DNA of 64,000 bases from SSC3 sp963769585 (GTDB lineage: Bacteria; Actinomycetota; Actinomycetes; Propionibacteriales; Nocardioidaceae), in contig CAVYMJ010000001.1 in the NCBI GenBank assembly GCA_963769585.1, positions 496,001 to 560,000 of the forward strand. Reading direction: 5' to 3'. Positions 8,122 through 16,730 of this stretch are shown here, in pieces (the stretch's first letter is position 1; every line of letters begins with the position of its first letter). The notes beneath the pieces were generated by a model that was not told the DNA's origin, made no database searches, and saw only the letters and a program-made list of their open reading frames with translations. The position numbers and the translations under genes were made by a program.

Positions 8122-9923
8122 CAGAAGTTGCTCAAGACCGCGGTGAAGACCTTGTCGATGTTCGCCGGGTTCGTCGAGTCGTACGCCGCGGCGCGGGAAG
8201 CCTCGGAGATCTTCTTCAGCGTCTCCAGGTCGGCCCCCTCGCCGTACGCGATCGAGAAGACCCGCAGCGTCGTCTCGGTGCCTCCGTCGAGCTCGCGGAC
8301 CAGGCTGGCGAGGTTGTTGTCGTTGGGGTACTCGTTGCGGCCGTCGGTGAGCACCACGACGGCGTTGATCTTCGAGGAGTCGAAGTTGCTGTTCATCTCC
8401 CTGACCCCGGCCCGGATCGCGGCGTACAGCGGTGTGCCGTTGAGCGGAGCCAGGTTGCGCATCGACTGGGCGATGCGCGCCTTGTTCTGGGCGATCGGCG
8501 CCACCGGGACCAGCTCGGCATAGATCCCGGCCGGGGTGGTCAGGTCCGTGGTGAAGACCCACAGTCCCACCTGGTCCCGCGAGGCGAACTGCGACAGCGC
8601 CTTGAGCGCGGCGTCCTTAGCCAGGTCGAGCTTGGTGCCACCACCGGCGTCCTCGCCCATGGACCCGGAGACGTCGAGCAGGATGAGCACCCGTGCTTCC
8701 TTGCGTACGTCGGTCCAGGTCGCGCGGACGGCGTCCAGCACGTCCGGCGACGGCGCGCTGAGCTCGATCTTGACCCCGTCGGCGATGAGCTCCTTGCTCT
8801 GCAGGATCGGTGCTCCGGCCTTGTGGTCGAAGGTGCGGAACCCCGCGTCGGTGAACTGCTTCTGCGACTGCGGAGTCTGGAGGAACTCCAGGAAGTCCGC
8901 AGCGCCACTCTTCTTCTCCGCGGTCGACCAGGGCGCGTCCAGGACGACGTAGGGGCTGTCGGAGTAGAGGGTGCCCTCCTTGGGGTAGATCGCGGCCAGC
9001 GGGACCCGTGGGGGTGCGTGGTCGCCGATGGTGGCCAGGCTTCCCGAAGGGTTGCCGGTGTTGTAGTCGATGACCGACTTCTCCTCCACGGCCACGGCGG
9101 AGACATACCCCAGACCTGCGCCGGAGTCGTCCGCGCGCTGCAGGTTCGCCAGGTAGGTCAGCGTGGTGTCGCCGTAGTGCAGGACGGCCTTCTCCACGTC
9201 ACCGACGAACGTGCGGACCTTCGGGTCCTGCACGTCCTGCATCCGCAGGTCGGACGACTTGCCGGTTGCCGCGACGAAGGCGCCGACGGTGGCCGCGAGA
9301 CCGGAGGTGGAGATGTTCGGGTTGGTCTTGCCCAAGGTGAACCTGCCCCACTCGGGGTGCCCGACCGCGGCCCAGCCTTGCGGGTTGTTCGCCAGCCGCA
9401 GCACATCGGACCAGCCGAGCTGCTTGCCGGGCCAGCCCAGGGCCTCCGCCATCGGCTTGGGCATCGCCAGCACGAGCGGGGTGGTGGTGACGCTCGCCAG
9501 TGCGCCCTCGGGCACCAGGTCGGGCCGGTCCCGCTTGGCCAGGTCCTTCTTCAGCAGACCGACCCAGGTCGAGGCCGCCGGGCTCCACACGTCGGGCGGT
9601 ACGCCGTCGACGTCCGCGTCCCACCCGCGGGCCAGGATCTGTTCGCCGCCGCCGGAGGACAGCGGGTTCACCGTGACCGCGAAGCACGCGCCGTCGACCT
9701 CGCGGTCGGACTTGTTGTACTCGTTCGCGATCGCCTGCATGATCCCTTGCTTCTCCGGCGATGCGCCGATCGTCAGCGGGACACAGCCTTCGCGGCCGAC
9801 GACGGTGGGGTCCGAGCTCGGGTCGCGGTCCCCGTCGCTTCCAGCGGAGCATGCGCGAATCCCTGCGATGGCGACGACGCCGATCACAGCCGCCGCGATG
9901 AGAGGTGCCTTCGACCTGGCCAC
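8121..9923 (-). CDS. Substrate-binding and VWA domain protein, exported
   Basis: A 600-residue protein starting at GTG 9921-9923. The N terminus is basic, then hydrophobic (LIAAAVIGVVAIAGIRACSA), a signal anchor or poor lipobox with Cys near residue 25. Residues about 45-380 resemble a type 2 extracellular solute-binding protein (VPLTIGASPEKQGIMQAIA near the start). The C-terminal 190 residues are a von Willebrand A domain with an intact MIDAS: DVSGSMG, a downstream Thr region and VVLTDGRNEYP. This fused architecture is known in actinobacteria, but its ligand is unknown. The next gene overlaps by one base and encodes a membrane coiled-coil protein, so the two probably form a surface complex. 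No transporter permease or ATPase is nearby, which argues against a simple ABC uptake role. Confidence 0.85.
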   Translation of the reverse strand: MARSKAPLIAAAVIGVVAIAGIRACSAGSDGDRDPSSDPTVVGREGCVPLTIGASPEKQGIMQAIANEYNKSDREVDGACFAVTVNPLSSGGGEQILARGWDADVDGVPPDVWSPAASTWVGLLKKDLAKRDRPDLVPEGALASVTTTPLVLAMPKPMAEALGWPGKQLGWSDVLRLANNPQGWAAVGHPEWGRFTLGKTNPNISTSGLAATVGAFVAATGKSSDLRMQDVQDPKVRTFVGDVEKAVLHYGDTTLTYLANLQRADDSGAGLGYVSAVAVEEKSVIDYNTGNPSGSLATIGDHAPPRVPLAAIYPKEGTLYSDSPYVVLDAPWSTAEKKSGAADFLEFLQTPQSQKQFTDAGFRTFDHKAGAPILQSKELIADGVKIELSAPSPDVLDAVRATWTDVRKEARVLILLDVSGSMGEDAGGGTKLDLAKDAALKALSQFASRDQVGLWVFTTDLTTPAGIYAELVPVAPIAQNKARIAQSMRNLAPLNGTPLYAAIRAGVREMNSNFDSSKINAVVVLTDGRNEYPNDNNLASLVRELDGGTETTLRVFSIAYGEGADLETLKKISEASRAAAYDSTNPANIDKVFTAVLSNF

Positions 9924-9994
9924 ATGTCCTCCTGAACCGGTGCCCGGAAGTCTATAGACGCAAAAGCGTCGACCTGGCGGTCTACGGTGAAGCC

Positions 9995-10657
9995 ATGCCG
10001 TTGGCGACGTACAAGGACCTGTGTATCGACGCTGTCGACGCGGGCCTCCTCGCAGCCTTCTGGGGCGGGATCCTGGGCCTGGCCGCCGAGCAGCTCGACG
10101 ACGGCGACGCCAGGCTGACCGGACCGACCAGCGAGCACTCCGTCTGGGTCAACACCGTCCCGGAGCCCAAGACGGTCAAGCAGCGGGTCCACCTGGACGT
10201 CTGGCTCGACGAGGTGGCCGACGCGGTGGCGCTCGGCGCCACGCCCACGATGGTCCTGCCGGCCTGGACGGTCCTGGAGGACCCCGAGGGTGGAGAGTTC
10301 TGCGTCTTCACCACGGACCCCTCGTCCCGGACGCCACGGCACGCCGAGCTCGGATTCGACACCGGGCCCGACGCGGGGCGGATCGCCCGGTGGTGGGCGG
10401 AAGTCTTCGGCGCGACGCTGCACCACGATGACCGCGGCTTCTCCTACATCGACGAGATCCCCCGATGCCCGCTGCGCGCTATCGCGTTCGAGCCGGTTCC
10501 CGAGCCGAAGACCGTCAAGAACAGGATCCACTTCGACGTCTTCGGTGACGTGGACGCCTTGGTGGCTGCCGGTGCCGAGGTGCTCGCCCGGCTGGAGCGG
10601 TGGACGGTGATGGCCGACCCCGAGGGCAACGAGTTCTGTGTCTTCGCCCGCCAGTGA
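9995..10657 (+). CDS. VOC-family protein with two glyoxalase-like domains
   Basis: About 220 residues made of two related halves. Each begins with a short beta-strand and helix (LCIDAVDAGLLAAFWGGILG; ELGFDTGPDAGRIARWWAEV). Each contains a VPEPKTVKxRxHxDV block and ends with DPEG(G/N)EFCVF. This is the Glyoxalase_6-type vicinal oxygen chelate fold, which usually binds a metal or a small hydrophobic ligand. The start is the ATG at 9995; an upstream in-frame extension would run into the divergent VWA gene promoter. The specific substrate cannot be told. The next gene overlaps its 3' end by 20 bases. Confidence 0.85.
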   Translation: MPLATYKDLCIDAVDAGLLAAFWGGILGLAAEQLDDGDARLTGPTSEHSVWVNTVPEPKTVKQRVHLDVWLDEVADAVALGATPTMVLPAWTVLEDPEGGEFCVFTTDPSSRTPRHAELGFDTGPDAGRIARWWAEVFGATLHHDDRGFSYIDEIPRCPLRAIAFEPVPEPKTVKNRIHFDVFGDVDALVAAGAEVLARLERWTVMADPEGNEFCVFARQ

Positions 10658-11288
10658 CCGGCAGGGCGTCCTGGTCACCGGCCTGGTCGCCGGCGCGGTG
10701 CCTCGTGACGAGGTCCGGCTCCTGGTCCATCGCGCGAACCTGGCCGTCGCCCGGGAGACCCCCGGTGAGCAGCCGTACGTCGTGGGTTGGGACCTCCTGT
10801 CGACCGAAGAGGGCCCCGTCGCGGTCCTGGACGTGAACGACGATCCGGGGCTGCTGGAGCGCTGGGTGTCCCTGGTCGGCGGCCGGCTCGTGCCGGCCCG
10901 AGGAGCGCTCTGCCCCGAGGACGCCTCCGTCCGGGTCGTGCAGCTCGAGCTCGACGAGTCGTCGATGAGCGCGCAGCGTCAGCGCGACGGCCTGCTCGAC
11001 CGCTTCCATGCCACCGTCCCCGCAGCCCTCGGTTTCGCCGACCGGGCGCGTGCCTGGGTGGGCGAGGAGGCGGTCTTCTACCGCCTGGACTCGGCCGGCG
11101 TACGCACGTACTGGCCGTCGTCTCCGCTTGAGCAACCGCTCACCCAGACGCTGGACGACGTCGCGATCGGGTACGGCGGCCCGGTGGGGTACGCCGTCAC
11201 AGCGATCGACGACCGGGGCTGGCGCCGGGTGGGAGTCGAGGCTCTGGGGAAAGTCAGATACATGTCCTGGTCGGCAGGGCGAGGTTAG
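10638..11288 (+). CDS. Hypothetical protein coupled to VOC gene
   Basis: A 216-residue soluble protein beginning at a GTG 20 bases inside the end of the VOC gene and reading in another frame. No signal peptide, membrane segment or catalytic motif is obvious. The composition is ordinary and the codon use is strongly GC3-biased, so it looks like a real gene rather than a shadow. I do not recognise the family. Its stop falls inside the putative TetR operator at 11284-11299. Confidence 0.65.
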   Translation: MSSPASDRQGVLVTGLVAGAVPRDEVRLLVHRANLAVARETPGEQPYVVGWDLLSTEEGPVAVLDVNDDPGLLERWVSLVGGRLVPARGALCPEDASVRVVQLELDESSMSAQRQRDGLLDRFHATVPAALGFADRARAWVGEEAVFYRLDSAGVRTYWPSSPLEQPLTQTLDDVAIGYGGPVGYAVTAIDDRGWRRVGVEALGKVRYMSWSAGRG

Positions 11289-11299
11289 CGTTCATTCAC
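11284..11299. promoter_or_regulatory. Operator-like site in front of the TetR gene
   Basis: GTTAGCGTTCATTCAC lies 14 bases before the TetR start and matches 13 of 16 positions with GTTAACGATCATTAAC upstream of the carboxylase operon. Position and similarity suggest autoregulation and a shared regulon; this is inference. Confidence 0.6.
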
Positions 11300-11312
11300 C
11301 TACGCTGGAGCT

Positions 11313-11858
11313 GTGACCAGCCGCCGGCAGCAGATCCTGTCCACCGCCGCTGAGCTGTTCGCGCAGCGAGGCTTCCACGGAGTCTCCGTCGCGGACCTGG
11401 GCGCCGCGGTCGGCATCTCCGGCCCCGCGCTGTACCGCCACTTCGCCTCCAAGGACGCGATGCTGGCGGAGATGCTGGTCTCCATCAGCGAGGAGCTCCT
11501 GACGGTCGGTGCCGCCCGCGCGGAGGTCGCCGGCTCCCCGGAGGAGGCCCTGCGCGCCCTGGTCGCCTGGCACACCGACTTCGCGTTGCACAACAAGCCG
11601 CTGATCGTGGTTCAGGACCGGGACTGGGACTCCCTTCCCGACGAGGCCCGGGAGAAGGTCCGGTCCTTGCAGAAGGCGTACGTGGACCTCTGGTCCGACC
11701 AGCTCCGCGCCGTACACCCGGGACTCGGACTTGAGACGGCCAGGGCTCGCGCGCACGCCGTCTTCGGCCTGCTGAACTCCACCCCGCGGATCTCCGGGCT
11801 GACCGAGCCGGCGCTGGCCGACCTCCTGCAGGAGATGGCACTGGCCGCCCTGGCCTGA
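11313..11858 (+). CDS. TetR-family transcriptional regulator
   Basis: A 181-residue repressor-type protein starting at GTG 11313. The N-terminal helix-turn-helix is typical: RQQILSTAAELFAQRGFHGVSVADLGAAVGISGPALYRHFASKDAML. The C-terminal ligand domain has no specific signature. TetR proteins of this type often sit beside acyl-CoA carboxylase and branched-chain acid genes and sense acyl-CoAs. Here the gene is 7 kb from that operon but shares an operator-like 16-mer with it, so it is the best candidate for its regulator. It is followed at 69 bases by a glutathione peroxidase-like gene, which may or may not be under the same control. Confidence 0.9.
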   Translation: MTSRRQQILSTAAELFAQRGFHGVSVADLGAAVGISGPALYRHFASKDAMLAEMLVSISEELLTVGAARAEVAGSPEEALRALVAWHTDFALHNKPLIVVQDRDWDSLPDEAREKVRSLQKAYVDLWSDQLRAVHPGLGLETARARAHAVFGLLNSTPRISGLTEPALADLLQEMALAALA

Positions 11859-11926
11859 GCGGGTGAGCGGAACTCGGCGGCCACCCGCGCGCAGGAGGAT
11901 GCCCAGTCCCCACCTAGCCTTGAGGG

Positions 11927-12445
11927 ATGCACCTGCTCGACTACCCGATTGCACGGCTCGACGGCTCCCCGGCCACCCTCAGGGAGATCACCGGCCGCCG
12001 AGCCGCCCTGCTGGTCAACGTCGCCTCACGGTGCGCCCTGACGCCGCAGTACAGCGCCCTGGAAGAGCTGCACTCCTCCTACGTCGACCGTGGGTTCACC
12101 GTCGTCGGGATCCCGTGCAACCAGTTCGGGGAGCAGGAGCCCGGCTCGTCGGACGAGATCGAGACCTTCTGCTCGCGCACCTACGGCGTGACGTTCCCGA
12201 TGACGGAGAAGGTCGACGTGAACGGTCCCGGGCGGCACCGGATCTACGACGTCCTCGCGCCGGTGGCGACCGCCAGCGGCAAGTCCGGGGACGTCCAGTG
12301 GAACTTCGAGAAGTTCCTACTCGATGCCGACGGGCTGGTCGTGGCCCGCTTCAGCCCACAGGTCCCGCCCGACGACCAGCGCATCATCGCCGCAGTGGAA
12401 GCGCTGGTCCGATCAGAGCGGTCCGACTCGGTTGGCGCTCAGTAA
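11927..12445 (+). CDS. Glutathione peroxidase-family thiol peroxidase
   Basis: A 172-residue thioredoxin-fold peroxidase. The peroxidatic Cys is in NVASRCALTPQY. The second family block is GIPCNQFGEQEPG, which supplies Gln and the possible resolving Cys, and the active-site Trp is in WNFEKFL. It reduces hydroperoxides. Actinobacteria generally lack glutathione, so the reductant is more likely thioredoxin or a mycothiol/mycoredoxin system (family knowledge, not visible here). The gene sits directly before the ergothioneine operon, 88 bases upstream, which gives a small redox-defence neighbourhood. Confidence 0.9.
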   Translation: MHLLDYPIARLDGSPATLREITGRRAALLVNVASRCALTPQYSALEELHSSYVDRGFTVVGIPCNQFGEQEPGSSDEIETFCSRTYGVTFPMTEKVDVNGPGRHRIYDVLAPVATASGKSGDVQWNFEKFLLDADGLVVARFSPQVPPDDQRIIAAVEALVRSERSDSVGAQ

Positions 12446-12532
12446 GAAGTCGGTAACGCAAACACTCTCGAATAATGTCGGTGCTTCGAGCAATCTTGGG
12501 TACAGCATCGCTAGCCCAGAGAGGAGGAGCCG

Positions 12533-13732
12533 ATGTCTGCAAGCGAGCTGCACGACTGCGAAGCCGTGCACGGCTACATCAGTGGCATCTGCTTCAAGAC
12601 CGGTCCCCCAAGCCTGATCGGTGCCGAGCTGGAGTTCCTCACCGTCGGCGCAGACCCCAGAACCCATGTCCCGCTCAGCCGCGTACGCGCGGCATTTCTC
12701 AAGGCCCCGCCCTTTCCGGGCGGAAGCAGCCTCACCTTCGAGCCAGGCGGCCAGGTTGAGCTCAGCTCCCAGGCCGCCGACAACCTGACTGGCCTCGTGG
12801 AAGTACTCCAGTCCGACGTAGACCACCTCCTTGCGGTCCTTGCCGGTGCCGGGCTGACCGTCCTCGACTCGGCCGTCGACCCGGAACGACCGCCGATCCG
12901 GCAGCTCGTGAGTCCGCGGTACGACGCCATGGAGAGCTACTTCGACGCCCTCGAGCAGGGCGTACCGGTGCCCGAGCGCGTGGGCCGCGCGATGATGGCC
13001 AGCACCGCCGCCACTCAGCTCAACGTCGACGCGGGCACGGCACCCGCCGAACGCTGGCAGCTGCTACACGACCTCGGGCCGGTCCTGATCGCCGCCTTCG
13101 CCAACTCGCCCACCCGGCTAGGCAGGCCGACCGGTTGGAAGTCGTCGCGCCAGCAGGTCTGGCAGCACCTGGACCCGTCGCGGACCTCCGCTCCCCTCGA
13201 CGGCGACCCGGTCGCTGCCTTCACCGAGTACGCCCTGGACGCACCGGTGATGATGCTTCGACACCCGACGCAGGAGTGGCGTACGGCGCCGGGGTTCACC
13301 TTCCGCGAGTGGGTGCTCTCCGGAGCAGGGCCAACCGAGGATGACCTGGCCTATCACCTGACCACGCTGTTCCCACCGGTGCGGCCGCGTGGGTGGTTCG
13401 AGGTCCGCTACCTCGACACCCAACCGCTGCAGTGGTGGCCGGTGCCGATCGCCGTACTGGGCGCGCTGCTCGACGACGGGACGGCCGAGTCGCTCACCGC
13501 CGAGGCCTGTGAGCCTGCCCGGGGCAGATGGCTGGAGGCGGCCCGCTCGGGTCTCGAGGACCCGGTGCTGCTCAGAGCCGCCCAGCAGTGCTTCGCCATC
13601 GCGTTGGAGTCGCTCGGACGCAGTGACCCGCTCCTGGTCGACGTGGTCACCAGCTTCGGCGAGCAGTTCGTCGAGCGGGGGCTCTGTCCTGCCGACCAGC
13701 AACCCAGCCCCAACCGAGAGGCGGTCGGATGA
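12533..13732 (+). CDS. egtA: Ergothioneine biosynthesis glutamate-cysteine ligase EgtA
   Basis: A 399-residue GCS2-family carboxylate-amine ligase that joins glutamate and cysteine to give gamma-glutamylcysteine, the sulfur donor for EgtB. The opening GAELEFLTV motif and the later RYDAMESYF and TAATQLNVDAG blocks are characteristic. The ATG is preceded by a strong GAGGAGG at 12521-12527. The stop overlaps the start of egtB (ATGA). It heads a four-gene overlapping operon, and the 87-base gap before it is the only place for a dedicated promoter. Confidence 0.93.
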   Translation: MSASELHDCEAVHGYISGICFKTGPPSLIGAELEFLTVGADPRTHVPLSRVRAAFLKAPPFPGGSSLTFEPGGQVELSSQAADNLTGLVEVLQSDVDHLLAVLAGAGLTVLDSAVDPERPPIRQLVSPRYDAMESYFDALEQGVPVPERVGRAMMASTAATQLNVDAGTAPAERWQLLHDLGPVLIAAFANSPTRLGRPTGWKSSRQQVWQHLDPSRTSAPLDGDPVAAFTEYALDAPVMMLRHPTQEWRTAPGFTFREWVLSGAGPTEDDLAYHLTTLFPPVRPRGWFEVRYLDTQPLQWWPVPIAVLGALLDDGTAESLTAEACEPARGRWLEAARSGLEDPVLLRAAQQCFAIALESLGRSDPLLVDVVTSFGEQFVERGLCPADQQPSPNREAVG

Positions 13733-15018
13733 GCGACACCTTCAAGCAGCAGATCGCCGACGAGCTCGAGCGGGTACGACGCCGCTCGGTCGGCCTGACT
13801 ACTGCCCTCCTGGAGGACGAGGAGCTCACCGCGCAGCACTCCCCGCTGATGTCGCCGCTGGTGTGGGACCTGGCCCATGTCGGCAACTACGAGGAGCTCT
13901 GGGTGCTCCGAGCGGCGGCTGGGATCGAGCCGATGCGCCCCGAGATCGACTCGATCTACGACGCGTTCGAGCATCCCCGCGCCGAGCGGCCCACGCTGCC
14001 GATGCTCTCCCCCAAGGAGTCGACCGCCTACCTCGACCTGGTCCGGCGCAAGGTCCTCGACACCCTCTCGGGCGTGCGGCTCGAGGGAGCACCGCTGCTG
14101 GACGACGGGTTCGTCTACGGTCTCGTCCTCCAGCACGAGCACCAGCACGACGAGACGATGCTCGCCACGCACCAGCTGCGACGCGGCGCCCCGGTGCTGC
14201 CCAGCGACGCCCCTGTCCCTCCGGCAGCGGGAGTGCTCGCCTCCGAGGTGCTCGTCGAGGCCGGCGCTTTCGAGATGGGCACCTCCACCGACCCGTGGGC
14301 CTACGACAACGAGCGACCCGCGCACTGGGTCGAGCTGCCGTCGTACTTCATCGACACGGTGCCGGTCTCCGCGGCGGCGTACGTCGCCTTCATCGAGGCC
14401 GGCGGCTACGACGACGAGCGGCTGTGGACCAGAGGTGGCTGGCGGTGGCGCTGCGAGAGCGGCAAGCGCGCGCCGGGCTTCTGGTTCAAGGAGGCGGGCC
14501 AATGGCTGCGTCGCCGGTTCGGCATCGTGGAGCCGGTGCCCCTCGACCAGCCGGTGCAGCACGTCTGCTGGTTCGAGGCCGACGCCTACGCGCGCTGGGC
14601 CGGCCGGCGGCTGCCTACCGAGGCGGAGTGGGAGAAGGCCGCGTCCTGGGACCCCGAGACCCGGACCAAGCGCCGCTTCCCGTGGGGTGACACCTTCGAC
14701 GGCCAGGCCAACCTCGGCCAGCTCCGCTACCAGCCGACTCCGGTCGGGTCTTTTCCCTCCGGCGCCTCGGCGTACGGCGTCCACCAGCTGATGGGCGACG
14801 TGTGGGAGTGGACCGCTACCGACTTCACCGGCCACCCCGGCTTCTGCACGTTCCCCTACAAGGAGTACTCCGAGGTGTTCTTCGGCCACGACTACAAGGT
14901 CCTGCGCGGGGGGTCCTGGGCTACCGACGAGCTGGCCTGCCGGACCACGTTCCGCAACTGGGACTACCCGATCCGCAGGCAGATCTTCGCCGGCTTCCGG
15001 ACGGCCCGCGATGTGTAG
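13729..15018 (+). CDS. egtB: Ergothioneine sulfoxide synthase EgtB
   Basis: A 429-residue non-haem iron enzyme that couples hercynine and gamma-glutamylcysteine with O2. The N-terminal DinB-like domain gives the iron ligands: His50 in WDLAHVGNYEE and the HX3HXE motif His136, His140, Glu142 in LQHEHQHDETM. The C-terminal FGE-sulfatase domain runs from about residue 175 (GAFEMGTS) through WGDTFDGQANL and GDVWEWTATDF to VLRGGSWAT. The length is normal for the family. It overlaps egtA by 4 bases and egtC by 8. Confidence 0.95.
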   Translation: MSDTFKQQIADELERVRRRSVGLTTALLEDEELTAQHSPLMSPLVWDLAHVGNYEELWVLRAAAGIEPMRPEIDSIYDAFEHPRAERPTLPMLSPKESTAYLDLVRRKVLDTLSGVRLEGAPLLDDGFVYGLVLQHEHQHDETMLATHQLRRGAPVLPSDAPVPPAAGVLASEVLVEAGAFEMGTSTDPWAYDNERPAHWVELPSYFIDTVPVSAAAYVAFIEAGGYDDERLWTRGGWRWRCESGKRAPGFWFKEAGQWLRRRFGIVEPVPLDQPVQHVCWFEADAYARWAGRRLPTEAEWEKAASWDPETRTKRRFPWGDTFDGQANLGQLRYQPTPVGSFPSGASAYGVHQLMGDVWEWTATDFTGHPGFCTFPYKEYSEVFFGHDYKVLRGGSWATDELACRTTFRNWDYPIRRQIFAGFRTARDV

Positions 15019-15754
15019 GCACCTGGCGTACGTCGGCGAGCCGGTCAGCCTTCAGGCGGCCATGCTCGACCCGCCGCACTCGCTGGCGACGCAGTCGTAC
15101 TCCCCCCGGATGCAGCTGCACGGGCTGGTCAACGCCGACGGCTTCGGCGCCGGGTGGTACGTCACCGGCCGCGACGAGCCGGTCCGGTACCGCCGCGCGC
15201 AGCCCATCTGGACCGACGCCTCGTTCGCCTCGCTGGCCCCCACCATCAAGACCGGCTGCCTGCTGGGCGCAGTGCGGTCGGGCAGCCCAGGCTTCGCCAA
15301 CGACGAGTCCTGTGTCGCCCCCTTCCAGCAGGGCCGGTGGCTCTTCAGCCACAACGGCCGCATCGGCGACTGGCGCCAGGCCCGTAAGGCACTCTGGGAC
15401 CGCACCCTCGACATCCCCGAGGCGGCGGCACCCGTCGACTCGGCGCTCGTCTTCGGCCTCGCCGCGTCCCGCTGGACCGCCGGCACCCCGCTGGGCGCCG
15501 CTCTCGTCGAGGTGATCCGCGAGGTCATCCGGTTCGGTGGGGGGCGGCTCAACCTGCTCGCGGTCGACGGCGAGGGCATCGCCGGCACGACGTACGGCGA
15601 GAAGCTCTTCGTCCTGGAGAAGGCGACCGGCATCGTGGTGGCCTCCGAACCCTTCGACGACGACCCCGACTGGAGCCAGGTGCCCGAAGGCGCCCTGGTC
15701 GAGGTAGGCGAGCACGGCCTGACCATCACCCCTCTCGACCTGGAGACACAGTGA
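15011..15754 (+). CDS. egtC: Gamma-glutamyl-hercynylcysteine sulfoxide amidohydrolase EgtC
   Basis: A 247-residue class II glutamine amidotransferase-type Ntn hydrolase. The start Met is followed directly by Cys2 (MCRHLAYVGEPVSL), the expected nucleophile after Met removal. VNADGFGAGWYV and FSHNGRIGDW are family blocks. It removes the glutamyl group from the EgtB product. The start lies inside the egtB stop region, and its own stop overlaps the GTG of egtD (GTGA). Confidence 0.94.
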   Translation: MCRHLAYVGEPVSLQAAMLDPPHSLATQSYSPRMQLHGLVNADGFGAGWYVTGRDEPVRYRRAQPIWTDASFASLAPTIKTGCLLGAVRSGSPGFANDESCVAPFQQGRWLFSHNGRIGDWRQARKALWDRTLDIPEAAAPVDSALVFGLAASRWTAGTPLGAALVEVIREVIRFGGGRLNLLAVDGEGIAGTTYGEKLFVLEKATGIVVASEPFDDDPDWSQVPEGALVEVGEHGLTITPLDLETQ

Positions 15755-16725
15755 CCACCACCCACGTGATCGACGTACACCTGACCGAGGCCGACCTGCG
15801 GGCCAGCCTCGAGGCCGACGTCCGGACGGGGCTGACCAAGCCGGAGAAGACCCTGCCCCCGAAGTACTTCTACGACACCCGCGGCAGCGAGCTCTTCGAG
15901 GAGATCACCCGGCTCCCCGAGTACTACCCGACCCGCCGCGAGCGCTCCATCCTGGACACCCGGTCCGACGAGATCGCGCTCGCCGCTGGGGCCGACACCC
16001 TGGTGGAGCTCGGCTCGGGTTCGAGTGTGAAGACCCGGCTGCTCCTCGACGGCCTCCAGCGCGCCGGCAGCCTGCGTCGCTATGTCCCCGTCGACGTCAG
16101 TCCGAGCGCCCTGGAAGGGGCCATGGAGGCGCTGCGTCCCGACTACCCCGAGCTCGACCTGCACGGTGTCGTGGCCGACTTCGAGCACCACCTGGCCCTG
16201 CTCCCCGACGGCGGGCGCAGGATGGTGGCGTTCCTCGGCGGCACCATCGGCAACCTGACCCCGAGCGAGCGTCACTCGTTCCTCACCGACGTACGCAGCG
16301 GCCTGCACGAGGGCGACAGCTTCCTGCTCGGCACCGACCTGGTCAAGGACGCGGGCCGGCTGGTCGCGGCGTACGACGACGCAGCCGGTGTGACCGCGGA
16401 GTTCAACAAGAACGTGCTGGCCGTGCTCAACCGCACGCTGCGGGCAGACTTCGACCCCGGGCTCTTCGAGCACCTCGCGGTCTGGAACGAGGCCGAGGAG
16501 TGGATCGAGATGCGGCTGCGTTCCCTCAAGCCGCACTCAGCGACGATCCGGGACCTCGACCTGACCGTCGACTTCGAGGCTGGCGAGGAGATCCGCACCG
16601 AGATCTCCGCCAAGTTCCGCCGGGAGCGGGTCTCGGCCGAGCTGGCCGCAGCCGGCTATCGGTTGGACCAATGGTGGACTGACGAGGCCGGGGACTTCGC
16701 AGTGTCACTCGCGTCCCCGGTCTAG
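15751..16725 (+). CDS. egtD: L-histidine N-alpha-methyltransferase EgtD
   Basis: A 324-residue SAM-dependent enzyme that trimethylates histidine to hercynine, the first step of ergothioneine synthesis. KTLPPKYFYDTRGSELFEEI and the histidine-binding LPEYYPTRRE are diagnostic; the SAM loop is LVELGSGSSVKT and a later motif is FLGGTIGNL. It starts with GTG and is the last gene of the overlapping egtA-B-C-D run. No egtE (PLP C-S lyase) follows: the next gene is a convergent M13 peptidase, so the last step must be encoded elsewhere. Confidence 0.95.
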   Translation: MTTTHVIDVHLTEADLRASLEADVRTGLTKPEKTLPPKYFYDTRGSELFEEITRLPEYYPTRRERSILDTRSDEIALAAGADTLVELGSGSSVKTRLLLDGLQRAGSLRRYVPVDVSPSALEGAMEALRPDYPELDLHGVVADFEHHLALLPDGGRRMVAFLGGTIGNLTPSERHSFLTDVRSGLHEGDSFLLGTDLVKDAGRLVAAYDDAAGVTAEFNKNVLAVLNRTLRADFDPGLFEHLAVWNEAEEWIEMRLRSLKPHSATIRDLDLTVDFEAGEEIRTEISAKFRRERVSAELAAAGYRLDQWWTDEAGDFAVSLASPV

Positions 16726-16730
16726 CAGCC

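Noticed and set aside
7441..8562. A 373-codon version of the coiled-coil protein
   Set aside because: The added N-terminal part lies in the VWA gene in another frame and has shadow composition.
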